Below are positions 33,955 to 43,460 of a stretch of DNA of 64,000 bases, piece after piece (positions within the stretch are counted from its first letter, which is position 1; the number at the start of each line of letters is the position of its first letter). The stretch lies in NCBI GenBank assembly GCA_041918675.1, contig JAYRVF010000013.1, forward strand, positions 1-64,000, in the 5' to 3' direction. This DNA is from SCUB01 sp041918675 (lineage in GTDB: Bacteria > Pseudomonadota > Alphaproteobacteria > Rhizobiales > Xanthobacteraceae). A program made the position numbers and the translations under genes. The notes under the pieces are model-generated. The model was not told the DNA's origin, made no database searches, and saw nothing but the letters and a program-made list of their open reading frames with translations.

Positions 33955-36921
33955 TTGGAAGCCCTTGGTTTTACTTCGCTTTCATGGCATCAATGGCCCC
34001 TGCCCCCGGAGGGCGGGCGGATCAAACGGATAGATCGGGAACGAGGCTTGCGACTGACCAGAAGCATCCTGGCTTTGGCCTTGCTTGCCGCCGTTCTTGC
34101 CGGCGGCCGGTCCGCGCATGCCGTCGACGCGGTGACGGTGCGCCCCGACGCGCCCGCGCTCGATCTGACATCCGTCATCGACTTGCAGAAAACCGACAGC
34201 GACCGCATCCAGGTCTCGACCGCGCAAGGCACCGACGGCATCGTCCGCCGCATCGAGGTCCGCGCCCGCGAGGGCGGTTCCAACTGGGCGGTGTTCGCGC
34301 TCTCTAACAATTCCGACGATCAGCTCGACCGCCTCATCGTCGTGCCGCATTACCGCATGGTCGCCTCCGGCCTGCTATGGCCCGATCTCGGCCTGTCGCG
34401 CGTCGTCGCCATCACGCCGAGCATCGGCGACCGGCCCGAACGCCAGGACAGCGCCACCGCCGACATCTTCCGCATCACGCTCGATCCCGGCGCCGTCATC
34501 ACCTTCGTGATGGAGCTGCGCAGCGACAAGCTTCCGCAGCTCTATTTGTGGGAACCCGACGCCTACAAGGACAAGATCAACTCCTTCACCCTCTACCACG
34601 GCATCGTCATCGGCATTTCGGGCCTGCTCGCGCTGGTGCTGACGATCCTGTTCGTGGTCAAGGGCAGCGCGATGTTTCCGGCCGCCGCCGGTCTCGCCTG
34701 GGCGGTGCTGATCTATATCGGCGTCGATTTCGGTTTCTGGGGCAAGGTTTTCGAAATGTCGTCGGGCGTCGAACGCGTCTGGCGCGCCTCGACCGAGGCC
34801 ATTCTCGCCGCCACTTTGCTCGTCTTCTTGTTCGCCTATCTCAATCTCAGTCGCTGGCATGTGCGCTATTCGCACATCACCTTCGGCTGGCTCGCGTTCC
34901 TCGGCTCGCTGGTGGCGCTCGCGCTGTTCGATCCGGCGGTCGCCTCCGGCATCGCGCGCGCGTCCCTCGCCGCGATCGCGGTGTTCGGATTCGGCCTGAT
35001 CGTCTATCTGTCGACCCACGGCTTCGACCGCGCGGTGCTGTTGATTCCGACCTGGCTGCTGCTGCTCGTTTGGGTCGGCGCCGCGAGCATGACGATCGCC
35101 GGCGCGGTGCAGAACGACATTGTCGGCCCAGCGCTGCTCGGCGGCCTGGTGCTCATCGTCATGCTGATCGGGTTCACGGTCATGCAGCACGCCTTCGCCG
35201 GCGGCATGTCGCAGGGCGTCGTTTCCGATGTCGAGCGCCGCGCGCTGGCGCTGACCGGCTCGGGCGACCTGATCTGGGACTGGGACGTTTCCGCCGACAA
35301 GGTCTTCACCAGCCCCGAAACCGAAAGCCTGCTGGGCCTTAAGCGCGGCACGCTCGAAGGTCCGGCCGCGTCCTGGCTGGAGATCCTGCATCCGCTCGAC
35401 CAGGACCGTTTCCGCGCCGCGCTCGACAGCGTGCTCGACCAGCGTCGCGGCCGCCTGGTGCAGGACTTCCGCCTGCGCACCCCCGACGGCCATTTCATGT
35501 GGTTCTCGCTCAAGGCGCGGCCGGTGGTCGGCTCCGACGGCGAGGTCGCCCGCGTCGTCGGCACGCTCACCGACGTGACCGAATTCAAGAACGCGGAAGA
35601 GCGCCTGCTCCATGATTCGGTCCACGACAATCTGACCGGACTGCCCAACCGGCAATTGTTCCTCGACCGCCTCAACGCCGCCTCGGTGTTCGCCAAGACC
35701 AACCCCAACATCCGACCGACGGTGATGGTGATCGACCTCGACCGCTTCAAGCAGGTCAATGATTCGGTCGGCATCGGCGCGGGCGATTCGATCCTGATGA
35801 CGCTGGCGCGCCGGTTGACGCGCGTGCTCAAGCCGCAGGACACGCTGGCGCGGCTGACCGGCGACCAGTTCGGCCTGATCCTGCTGTCGGAGAGCGACCC
35901 CTCGCGCATCACCGCCTTCGCCGAGACGATCCGCAAGACCATCCGCGCCCCGGTCGCGTTCAACGAGCGCGAGATCTTCCTCACTGCCTCGATCGGTCTG
36001 GCGCTATGCGACCCCGAGGCGCCCCTGACCGAGGACATCGTCAAGGACGCGGAACTGGCGATGTATCATTCCAAGCGCATCGGCGGCGACCGCATCGACG
36101 TCTACAAGGCGGCCATGCGCGCGCGCAAATCCGATCGCCTGACGCTCGAATCCGACCTGCGCCGCGCGATCGAGCGCGAGGAGATCGTCATCCTGTATCA
36201 GCCGATCATCCGGCTGGAAGACCGCGCCATCGCCGGCTTCGAGGCGCTGGCGCGATGGGATCATCCCAAGCTCGGCCGCATGTCGCCGATCGAATTCATC
36301 TCCATCGCCGAGGAAATCGGCCTGATCGTCGATCTCGGCATGCTCGTGGTCGACCGCGCCGCGCGCCAACTCGGCGCCTGGCAACGCGGCATGCGCACGC
36401 GCACGCCGATCTTCGTCAGCGTCAACATCTCATCGCGCCAGCTTCTGCGCCACGACTTGATCCACGATCTGCGCACCGTGATGTCGCGTTCGGCGATCGC
36501 GCGCGGCACGCTCAAGCTCGAACTCACCGAATCGCTGGTGATGGACAATCCCGAACACGCCGCGCAGATGCTCCACCGCATCAAGGAACTCGGCGCCGGG
36601 CTCGCGCTCGACGATTTCGGCACCGGCTACTCGTCGCTGTCCTATCTGCAGCGCTTCCCGTTCGACACGATCAAGATCGATCAATCCTTCGTGCGCACCA
36701 CCACGCGCGGCACCCGCCCGGTGATCCTCAAATCGATCATCGCGCTCGCGCACGATCTCGGCATGGACGTGGTGGCCGAGGGCGCGGAGACCGATTCCGA
36801 CGCGGTCGAATTGTTTCAGCTCGGCTGCGAATACGCGCAGGGCTTCGTGTTCGGAGAGCCGGTGGCCGCGGCCGCGGCGCAGCGCATGCTACAGGACGCC
36901 CACGTCGAACCGGCGCGGTAA
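33955..36921 (+). CDS. Membrane PAS-GGDEF-EAL protein with degenerate GGDEF
   Basis: Up to 988 aa. It has a signal-like segment (LALALLAAVLAGGRSAHA), a periplasmic domain, about seven membrane helices (220-420), a PAS domain (about 430-555), a GGDEF domain (about 560-725) and an EAL domain (735-975). The GGDEF motif reads TGDQF near residue 634, so cyclase activity is unlikely. The EAL side keeps FEALARW (about 763), ELTESLVMD, DDFGTGYSSL and KIDQSF, so it is probably a c-di-GMP phosphodiesterase, perhaps GTP-regulated. The first codon at 33955 is TTG; another TTG at 34048, just before the signal sequence, is more likely. Confidence 0.92.
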   Translation: MEALGFTSLSWHQWPLPPEGGRIKRIDRERGLRLTRSILALALLAAVLAGGRSAHAVDAVTVRPDAPALDLTSVIDLQKTDSDRIQVSTAQGTDGIVRRIEVRAREGGSNWAVFALSNNSDDQLDRLIVVPHYRMVASGLLWPDLGLSRVVAITPSIGDRPERQDSATADIFRITLDPGAVITFVMELRSDKLPQLYLWEPDAYKDKINSFTLYHGIVIGISGLLALVLTILFVVKGSAMFPAAAGLAWAVLIYIGVDFGFWGKVFEMSSGVERVWRASTEAILAATLLVFLFAYLNLSRWHVRYSHITFGWLAFLGSLVALALFDPAVASGIARASLAAIAVFGFGLIVYLSTHGFDRAVLLIPTWLLLLVWVGAASMTIAGAVQNDIVGPALLGGLVLIVMLIGFTVMQHAFAGGMSQGVVSDVERRALALTGSGDLIWDWDVSADKVFTSPETESLLGLKRGTLEGPAASWLEILHPLDQDRFRAALDSVLDQRRGRLVQDFRLRTPDGHFMWFSLKARPVVGSDGEVARVVGTLTDVTEFKNAEERLLHDSVHDNLTGLPNRQLFLDRLNAASVFAKTNPNIRPTVMVIDLDRFKQVNDSVGIGAGDSILMTLARRLTRVLKPQDTLARLTGDQFGLILLSESDPSRITAFAETIRKTIRAPVAFNEREIFLTASIGLALCDPEAPLTEDIVKDAELAMYHSKRIGGDRIDVYKAAMRARKSDRLTLESDLRRAIEREEIVILYQPIIRLEDRAIAGFEALARWDHPKLGRMSPIEFISIAEEIGLIVDLGMLVVDRAARQLGAWQRGMRTRTPIFVSVNISSRQLLRHDLIHDLRTVMSRSAIARGTLKLELTESLVMDNPEHAAQMLHRIKELGAGLALDDFGTGYSSLSYLQRFPFDTIKIDQSFVRTTTRGTRPVILKSIIALAHDLGMDVVAEGAETDSDAVELFQLGCEYAQGFVFGEPVAAAAAQRMLQDAHVEPAR

Positions 36922-36937
36922 CGCCGCGCCCGCGCGT

Positions 36938-37576
36938 TCAGGCGTGACCGGCTTCGTTCGACAGCATCGCCGGCTCGATGCCGAGCTTGCGCAACGCCCG
37001 CTCGTATTTGTTGTCGATGTCGCCGCCGAAGACGAGGTCGGGGTCGGCGGCGCAATGCAGCCAGCCATTGTGCTGGATTTCGTTCTCGAGCTGGCCGGGC
37101 GCCCAGCCGGCATAGCCGAGCGCCAGGATCGCCCGCCGCGGACCCGCGCCGTTGGCGATCGCCTTGAGAATGTCGAGCGTGGCCGTCAACGAAATGTCCC
37201 GGTCGATCGGCAGGGTGGAATTCTCGATGAAAAAATCGCTGGAATGAAGCACGAAGCCGCGCCCCGGCTCGACCGGTCCGCCCCTGAGCACCTTCATCGA
37301 CTCGGCCTTTTCGGGCAGCGTGATCGACTGCTCGGTGTCGATGATGTTGAGCTGCGCCAACAGCTCGGGAAAATCGATGCTGCCGGCCTGCTGGTTGACG
37401 ATGATGCCCATGGCGCCGTCGGCCGAATGCGCGCACAGGAAGATCAGCGAGCGGGCGAAGCGTTCGTCCTGCATCAGCGGCATCGCGATCAGCATCTGGC
37501 CGTCGAGATATCCCTCGCCGCCGCCGCCCGACGCGCGCGGCGATCCGAATTGCGTGGTCTTGCGTGCCTTGGCCAT
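36938..37576 (-). CDS. YqgE/AlgH family protein (DUF179)
   Basis: The 212-aa protein has YLDGQMLIAMPLMQDERFAR, SLIFLCAHSADGAMGIIVNQ and LGYAGWAPGQLENEI, the diagnostic motifs of the UPF0301/AlgH family. Function is unclear, although homologues were linked to alginate regulation in Pseudomonas. ATG 37576 was chosen because residues upstream of MAKARKT are not conserved in style. Confidence 0.9.
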   Translation of the reverse strand: MAKARKTTQFGSPRASGGGGEGYLDGQMLIAMPLMQDERFARSLIFLCAHSADGAMGIIVNQQAGSIDFPELLAQLNIIDTEQSITLPEKAESMKVLRGGPVEPGRGFVLHSSDFFIENSTLPIDRDISLTATLDILKAIANGAGPRRAILALGYAGWAPGQLENEIQHNGWLHCAADPDLVFGGDIDNKYERALRKLGIEPAMLSNEAGHA

Positions 37577-37628
37577 CGTTCGAAAGTCCCCGCCTCCTAG
37601 CTGTTTATCCTGGGCGTGTGGTTTCAGT

Positions 37629-37667
37629 GTGTCAATCGAGCGCGTCAATCGAGCGTGTCGATCAGGC
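37629..37667. repeat. Three tandem 13-bp repeats
   Basis: Three consecutive 13-mers, GTGTCAATCGAGC, GCGTCAATCGAGC and GTGTCGATCAGGC, lie between algH-like and DsbD-like genes. They could be a slippage product or an array of regulator-binding sites. Confidence 0.7.
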
Positions 37668-37761
37668 GCGTTGCCCGGGCGGCGGCGCCGCTCGCGCCGC
37701 TCACGCGCCGATCACGCACAATTCGCTAGTTCCACCCCGGGTCTCGCGCTAAGGAGGAAAT

Positions 37762-38625
37762 ATGATTGTGTTACGATCAATTCCTAAATATGCGCGCCGC
37801 GCCGCGATCGCAATGGCGCTCGCCGCGCTTGTTCCGGCCGCCGGCGAACCGGCCCGCGCGCAGGACGCGTCGGCCTGGGTACGCGACAATTACAGCGCGG
37901 CCCGGCTGCTCGCGGGCACGCGCATGGGATCCGATCGCATCCTCATCGGCGGCATCGAGATCAAGCCCCAGCCCGGCTGGAAGACCTATTGGCGCGCGCC
38001 CGGCGATTCCGGCGTGCCGCCGCGCTTCGATTTTTCCCGCTCGGAGAATATCGCCACGGTGACCGTGTTGTGGCCCGCGCCGGTGAAATTCGCCGACGGC
38101 GCGGGTGGCTTTTCGATCGGCTATCTCGGTGGGGTGATTCTGCCCCTGCGCGTCGTGCCGAAGGACGCCGCCAAGCCGGTCGTCCTGCGCGCGGACGTGA
38201 ATTACGCGGTCTGTGAAAAACTGTGCGTTCCGGTCGACGCCTCGGCGGAAATCGCCTTCGCCATGGCCAGCGGAAGTCAGGACGCCGCGCTCGCCGCGGC
38301 GCTCGCCAGCGTCCCGACGCCCGCCAATGTCGGCGATGCCGCTCCGCCAGCCGTCCGCGCCGTCGCCTTCGACCCCGTCAAGCGCCGCGTTACCGTCATG
38401 GTCGCGGCGCCCGACAATGCCGCGGTCGACCTTTTCGCCGAGGGGCCGACGCCGGATTGGGTTGTGTCGGTGCCGACCCAGATCGGCGCGAGCGCGGCGG
38501 GCGCTCGCCAATTCGCCTTCGACATCGACGACGTTCCGGCCGGCGCCTCGATCAGCGGGACCGAATTCCGGCTCACCCTGGTGGGCTCCGGCGCCGCCCA
38601 TGACGTCGCGGTGACGATGAAATAG
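37762..38625 (+). CDS. Periplasmic DsbD N-terminal-domain-like protein
   Basis: The 287-aa protein has a signal peptide (AALVPAAGEPARAQ). Its body resembles the DsbD alpha domain (PF11412): KPQPGWKTYWRAPGDSGVPP, FSIGYLGGVILPLRV, and the redox-type pair in YAVCEKLCVPVDA. The membrane and thioredoxin domains of full DsbD are missing. It probably takes part in periplasmic thiol exchange. ATG 37762 has AAGGAGG upstream, a strong ribosome site. The peroxiredoxin gene follows. Confidence 0.85.
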   Translation: MIVLRSIPKYARRAAIAMALAALVPAAGEPARAQDASAWVRDNYSAARLLAGTRMGSDRILIGGIEIKPQPGWKTYWRAPGDSGVPPRFDFSRSENIATVTVLWPAPVKFADGAGGFSIGYLGGVILPLRVVPKDAAKPVVLRADVNYAVCEKLCVPVDASAEIAFAMASGSQDAALAAALASVPTPANVGDAAPPAVRAVAFDPVKRRVTVMVAAPDNAAVDLFAEGPTPDWVVSVPTQIGASAAGARQFAFDIDDVPAGASISGTEFRLTLVGSGAAHDVAVTMK

Positions 38626-38718
38626 CGCCCGCGCGCCCATGCCGGCGCGGAAATGCGAATTGTCAAAAGTCCCACCCATGGCTATGAATCGCCCCTTCGC
38701 CAATTCCAGGAGAATGCA

Positions 38719-39204
38719 ATGACGATCAAGGTCGGTGATCAACTGCCAGATGTGAAGTTTCGCGTGATGTCGCCGGAAGGCCCGGTGGTGAAATCACGCG
38801 ACGACATCTTCAAGGGCAAGGTGGTCGCGCTATTCGCGATGCCCGGCGCCTACACCAACACCTGCCAGAAGATGCACATGCCGAGCATCACCCTGCACGC
38901 CGACGCGCTCAAGGCCAAGGGCGTCCACACCATCGCCGTCACCGCGGTCAACGACGTGTTCGTCATGAACGCCTGGAAGCGCGACACCGATCAGAAAAAT
39001 CAGGTCGAGTTTCTCGCCGACGGCAACGGCGACTTCGCCAAGGCGACCGGGCTCGACATCGACCTCAGCGCAGGCGGCCTCGGCCTGCGCTCGCGCCGCT
39101 ATTCCATGCTCGTTTCCGACGGCGTGGTGAAGGCGCTCAACGTCGAGGACAATCCGGGCGCGGTCGAAAAGTCCGGCGGCGACGATTTGCTCAAGCAGCT
39201 CTGA
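38719..39204 (+). CDS. Peroxiredoxin (Prx5/AhpE-like)
   Basis: The 161-aa thioredoxin-fold peroxidase carries the peroxidatic Cys in FAMPGAYTNTCQKMHMP, a variant of the Prx5 motif PGAFTPTC. It reduces hydrogen peroxide and alkyl hydroperoxides. ATG 38719 (MTIKVGDQLPD) is the family start and is preceded by CAGGAGAA. The position next to a DsbD-like gene suggests a shared role in redox balance. Confidence 0.93.
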   Translation: MTIKVGDQLPDVKFRVMSPEGPVVKSRDDIFKGKVVALFAMPGAYTNTCQKMHMPSITLHADALKAKGVHTIAVTAVNDVFVMNAWKRDTDQKNQVEFLADGNGDFAKATGLDIDLSAGGLGLRSRRYSMLVSDGVVKALNVEDNPGAVEKSGGDDLLKQL

Positions 39205-39334
39205 GAAAGCCGCGCCGACGCGGCGCGCGCTCCCGCTTGGGTCCCATGAAGCCCCGCCATGACGCGTCGTGGCGGGGTTCGTCGTTCGAGGCGGCGCGCG
39301 CGCCCGTCGCCTGGGCGTTCCAGGATCGCTCCAC

Positions 39335-39775
39335 TCAGCGGGCCTCGGCGAGCCCCTCGCGCGCGAGCTGGTCGGCGCGCTCATTCATGTCGTGGCCGGA
39401 ATGGCCGCGTACCCAGTGCCAGCGGATTTGGTGGCGCGCCAACGCCGCCTCCAGGCGCCGCCACAGGTCGACGTTCTTGACCGCCTTGCGGTCGGCCGTG
39501 CGCCAACCGTTACGCTTCCAGTTGTGGATCCACGCCGTCACGCCGCCGCGCAGATACTGGCTGTCGGTATAGAGATCGACCTCGCAATCGCGCGTGAGCG
39601 CCTCGAGCGCGACGATCGCGGCCATCAACTCCATGCGGTTGTTGGTGGTCTGGCTTTCGCCGCCCTTGAGTTCCTTTTCCACCACGCCGAATTTGAGGAT
39701 CGCGCCCCACCCGCCGGGGCCGGGATTGCCGGAGCAGGCCCCGTCGGTGTGGATGATGACGTGCGGAAGACTCAC
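39335..39775 (-). CDS. rnhA: Ribonuclease HI
   Basis: The 146-aa enzyme degrades RNA in RNA-DNA hybrids. All catalytic acids are visible: D in IHTDGACSGNPGPGGWG, E in TTNNRMELMAAI, D in VDLYTDSQYLRGG and D in HDMNERADQLA, plus the His of RGHSG. It is the normal neighbour of thrB-ispH in Hyphomicrobiales, although here a DUF4189 gene lies between. Confidence 0.96.
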   Translation of the reverse strand: MSLPHVIIHTDGACSGNPGPGGWGAILKFGVVEKELKGGESQTTNNRMELMAAIVALEALTRDCEVDLYTDSQYLRGGVTAWIHNWKRNGWRTADRKAVKNVDLWRRLEAALARHQIRWHWVRGHSGHDMNERADQLAREGLAEAR

Positions 39776-39814
39776 GCGGATCGCGCCTCCGGCCGGGCCG
39801 CCCTCGGCCGGTAG

Positions 39815-40273
39815 CTAACGTCCGTCACCGCACACGACGGTGCGCAACTGGCAGCGCTGCCGCGTGCGCTTGTCGGCGTTGCAACGATCCATCGCCGCGC
39901 GCTGCGCTTCCGGCGAGGTGGTGCCGCCGCCGGTGAACGACAATTTGTAGCGGCGGCCCGAATGCGCGCCGATATAGGTGGCGAGCGCCGCGCAGACCGC
40001 GCCGCTGAAGCCGACGACCTCGCACGCGCCGCGACCGAATTTGGCGCAGCGCTTGGCCACGTCGGCTTCGGCCTCGGCCTTCGATGCCTGCTTCCATGCC
40101 GTCGAATAGGAACCGTCCGCCGTGAAGGCGATCGCCCCGTATAACTGCGCCGGCGCCGGCGCGGTCTGGGCTGACGCCGCTCCGATCGTTGCCACGCCGA
40201 TCGCCAAGGCGGCGATCATTCCGAATGCTTGCGCTGTCTTCTTTTTCACGACCTTTCCTCCCACGCGTAACAT
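39815..40273 (-). CDS. DUF4189 secreted protein
   Basis: The 152-aa exported protein has a signal (AFGMIAALAIGVATIGAASAQ). The mature part has YGAIAFTADGSYSTAWKQAS, AEADVAKRCAKFG and RGACEVVGFSGAVCAALATY, matching DUF4189. It contains six or more Cys in the mature chain, likely paired. Function unknown. ATG 40273 is taken; a GTG about 8 codons later is possible. Confidence 0.8.
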   Translation of the reverse strand: MLRVGGKVVKKKTAQAFGMIAALAIGVATIGAASAQTAPAPAQLYGAIAFTADGSYSTAWKQASKAEAEADVAKRCAKFGRGACEVVGFSGAVCAALATYIGAHSGRRYKLSFTGGGTTSPEAQRAAMDRCNADKRTRQRCQLRTVVCGDGR

Positions 40274-40378
40274 TGCCCCAACCCCGGCATGCGACCCGCC
40301 ATCCGGCGGGCAAAAACGGCGACTTTCGCGGTCACGATGCGTTCTCGCCCGCGCCGTCACGTTCGCCGCGATTTTCGA

Positions 40379-41359
40379 CTACGACACCACGTTCGCGGTG
40401 TCGAGACCGTAGTCCCGCAAGTTCGAAACCGACTGATGAAATCGCAATTTGCGGACATATTCCATGGGGTCCTTGGGCTTGACGAGCGCGCCGGCGGGTA
40501 CGTTCAACCAGTCCGTCAGGCGGGTCAGCAGGAAGCGCATCGCCGCGCCGCGCGCCAGCAGCGGCAGCGCGTCCTGCTCCGGCCGCGACAGCGGGCGGTG
40601 CCGATGATAGGCGGCGAGCAGCGCCCGCGCCTTGGTCACGTTGAAAGCGTGATCGGGCTCGAAGCACCAGGCGTTGATGCAGATGGCGAGATCGTAGGCG
40701 AGAATGTCGGTGCAGGCGAAATAGAAATCGATCAGCCCCGACAGCCGGTCGGCGAGAAAGAACACATTGTCCGGGAACAGGTCGGCGTGAATGATGCCGG
40801 TGGGCAGGTCGGTCGGCCAGCGTTTTTCCAGATGCTCCATCTCTCCGGCGATGAATGCCTTCAGGCCCGGCTGCACGGCGTCGGCGCGCGGCTCGATCGC
40901 GCCGAACAGGCGCCGCCAGCCCGCGACCGATAGTGTGTTCGGACGCGTCATCGCGAAATCGAGTCCGGCCACGTGCATCAGCGCGAGCGCCCGTCCGACC
41001 TCGGCGCATTGCGTCGCGTTCGGCCGGCGCGGCCACATACCCTCGAGAAAATTGATGATCGCGGCCGGTCGCCCGGCGAGTTCGCCCAGCGCCTTGCCTT
41101 GCCGGTCGAGCACCGGCAACGGACAATTGATGCCGCGCGCGGCGAGATGGGCCATCAGCGACAGGAAGAACGGAAGATCGTTCGACGCCACGCGCTTTTC
41201 GTAGAGCGTCAGGATGAAATAGCCGCGTCCGGTATGGACGAGGAAATTGGAATTCTCGACGCCCTCGGCGATCCCCTTGTAGGACAGGAGCTCGCCGAGC
41301 TCATAGCCGCCGAGAAACGCCGACAATTCGTCGACCGCTACGTCCGTATAGACCGCCAT
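40379..41359 (-). CDS. thrB: Homoserine kinase ThrB (APH-fold type II)
   Basis: The 326-aa kinase is of the aminoglycoside-phosphotransferase fold type used by alpha- and gammaproteobacteria for threonine synthesis: GVENSNFLVHTGRGYFILT, the catalytic loop TGIIHADLFPDNVFF and the Mg site GLIDFYFAC. It phosphorylates homoserine. It starts 6 nt after ispH ends. Confidence 0.94.
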   Translation of the reverse strand: MAVYTDVAVDELSAFLGGYELGELLSYKGIAEGVENSNFLVHTGRGYFILTLYEKRVASNDLPFFLSLMAHLAARGINCPLPVLDRQGKALGELAGRPAAIINFLEGMWPRRPNATQCAEVGRALALMHVAGLDFAMTRPNTLSVAGWRRLFGAIEPRADAVQPGLKAFIAGEMEHLEKRWPTDLPTGIIHADLFPDNVFFLADRLSGLIDFYFACTDILAYDLAICINAWCFEPDHAFNVTKARALLAAYHRHRPLSRPEQDALPLLARGAAMRFLLTRLTDWLNVPAGALVKPKDPMEYVRKLRFHQSVSNLRDYGLDTANVVS

Positions 41360-41365
41360 GCCCCC

Positions 41366-42331
41366 TCACTCGGCCGCGTTGTCGCGCCGCAACGACTTCG
41401 GCAATGGAAAATAGACGCCTTCCTTCTCGCCCTCGACCGGCGCCATGGTGATCGAGAAGCGCGCGCCGAACGCGGCGAGAATCTCCTCGACCAGAACCTC
41501 GGGCGCCGACGCGCCGGCGGTGACGCCGAGCCGCGAGATGCCGGCGAAATCGTTCCAGTCGATATCGTCGACGCGCTGGACCAGCACCGCGCGCGAACAC
41601 CCCGCGCGTTCGGCGACCTCGCGCAGGCGCTGCGAATTCGACGAGTTGGGCGCGCCGACCACGATCATGGCGTCGACTTTCGGCGCCACGTCCTTGACCG
41701 CGTGCTGGCGGTTGGTGGTGGCGAAGCAGATGTCCTCGCGGTGCGGCGCGACGATGTCGGGAAAGCGTCGCTTCAGACAGGCCACGATGTCGGCGGCGTC
41801 GTCGAGCGACAAGGTCGTTTGCGTGACGTAGGCGAGCCGTCCCGGATCGCGCGGCGTGAACGCCATCGCGTCATCAAGCGTCTCGACCAGCGCGACCGCT
41901 TCCCGCGGCAACTGGCCCATGGTGCCGACGACCTCGGGGTGCCCGGCATGGCCGATCAGCACGACTTCCCGGCCGCGACGGTGATGCAGCTCGGCCTCGC
42001 GGTGGACCTTCGTCACCAGCGGGCAAGTCGCGTCGAGCGCGAGGAAGCCGCGCCGCGCGGCCTCCAGCGGCACCGATTTGGGCACGCCATGGGCGGAGAA
42101 GATGACCGGCGCCTCGGTCGGCGGAATTTCGTCGAGTTCGTCGACGAAAACGGCGCCCCGCGCCCGCAGTCCGTCGACCACGAAGCGGTTGTGGACGATC
42201 TCGTGGCGCACATAGACCGGCGGGCCGTGGATCTCGAGCGCCCGCTCGACCATGTCGATGGCCCGCACCACCCCGGCGCAGAAGCCGCGCGGCGAACAAA
42301 GATAGACCGCAAGGGGTGGCTTGGCTTGCAT
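41366..42331 (-). CDS. ispH: 4-hydroxy-3-methylbut-2-enyl diphosphate reductase IspH
   Basis: Last step of the MEP isoprenoid pathway. The 321-aa [4Fe-4S] enzyme shows three conserved Cys in LCSPRGFCAGVVRAI, DATCPLVTKVH and ICFATTNRQHAV, and active-site residues in FSAHGVPKSV, GHAGHPEVVGTMGQ and GAPNSSNSQRL. ATG 42331 was chosen; the longer start at 42403 is not supported. First gene of the ispH-thrB unit. Confidence 0.95.
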   Translation of the reverse strand: MQAKPPLAVYLCSPRGFCAGVVRAIDMVERALEIHGPPVYVRHEIVHNRFVVDGLRARGAVFVDELDEIPPTEAPVIFSAHGVPKSVPLEAARRGFLALDATCPLVTKVHREAELHHRRGREVVLIGHAGHPEVVGTMGQLPREAVALVETLDDAMAFTPRDPGRLAYVTQTTLSLDDAADIVACLKRRFPDIVAPHREDICFATTNRQHAVKDVAPKVDAMIVVGAPNSSNSQRLREVAERAGCSRAVLVQRVDDIDWNDFAGISRLGVTAGASAPEVLVEEILAAFGARFSITMAPVEGEKEGVYFPLPKSLRRDNAAE

Positions 42332-42562
42332 GAGGTGGCCGTTTCCTGGCGCCGCGACAAGGGCGGGCCACGCCAAAATAAGGAAATTCCGCCGCCGCGT
42401 CATCGGCTTGGGCTAGCGCGCGCACCCTGTCAAGGGCGGGTTCTGCCCCATTGCGCCGATAACCCCTGAGCGACTATATTCCGGTCAGTTTTCCGTCATC
42501 ACCGATGACCAGTCGGCTTCGCCTCCCGAAAAGGCGGGCGAAGCGCAAGGGAGATTTTACCC

Positions 42563-43270
42563 GTGAGCAATGCACCGCTGATGCCGAAGGCGACCGCCGT
42601 GTGGCTCCTCGACAATACCGCTTTGTCGTTCGACCAGGTGGCCGATTTCTGCAAGATGCACCCCCTGGAGATCAAGGCGATCGCCGACGGCGATTCCGCC
42701 CAGGGCATCAAGGGCCTCGATCCGATTTCGACCGGCCAGTTGACCCGCGAGGAAATCCAGCTCGGGGAGGCCGACGTCAACCACCGGCTGCGGCTCGCCG
42801 ACCAGAAGACGCGCCTGCCAGAGGCCAAGCGCAAGAAGGGGCCGCGTTACACCCCGGTCTCGCGCCGCCAGGATCGGCCCAACGCCATTCTCTGGCTGGT
42901 GCGCAACCATCCCGAGATCAAGGACAGCCAGATCATGCGCCTTGTCGGGACGACCAAGACCACAATCCAGTCGATCCGCGACCGCACCCATTGGAACGCC
43001 TCGACACTCACCCCGCTCGACCCCGTGACGCTCGGCCTGTGCTCGCAGATCGACCTCGATTTCGAGGTCAGCCGCGCCGCCAAGGAAAAGCCGACCGACA
43101 AGGTCTATGGCGGGGCGACGCTGCTGCCGGCCGCCGAAACGACCGCCGCGCGGGAGGCGGAAGCCGAAGCCGCCGCCGAAGCCGCGAAGGGCCGCGACCT
43201 CAACGTCGACGCGGTCTTCGCCAAGCTCAAGCAGATCGGCGGCAAGGCCGAGGACAAGACGGACGACTAA
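42563..43270 (+). CDS. trcR: Cell cycle regulator TrcR (DUF1013)
   Basis: The 235-aa protein matches DUF1013: MPKATAVWLLDNTALSFDQV, PISTGQLTREEIQLGEADVN, RPNAILWLVRNHPEIKDSQI and GTTKTTIQSIRDRTHWN, which looks like a helix-turn-helix. Caulobacter TrcR is a conserved transcription factor linked to cell-cycle gene expression. It has an Ala/Glu-rich C-terminal tail. Confidence 0.9.
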   Translation: MSNAPLMPKATAVWLLDNTALSFDQVADFCKMHPLEIKAIADGDSAQGIKGLDPISTGQLTREEIQLGEADVNHRLRLADQKTRLPEAKRKKGPRYTPVSRRQDRPNAILWLVRNHPEIKDSQIMRLVGTTKTTIQSIRDRTHWNASTLTPLDPVTLGLCSQIDLDFEVSRAAKEKPTDKVYGGATLLPAAETTAAREAEAEAAAEAAKGRDLNVDAVFAKLKQIGGKAEDKTDD

Positions 43271-43460
43271 GGCACCCTCGCAGCGGCCGGGCCCCCTCGC
43301 CCGCCTCGCTCACGCGGCGTCCGCCCGGTCCGCTCTCCCGCGACCGGAGCGGCAAGGAATGGCGCCGCGCGTCCTCCCCTTGCCATTCCGGCGCCCATCC
43401 GCCAGCGTGAGCGATCCGAATCATCGTCGCCGCTTCGCCGCGCGTGGATAGACGCCGCCC

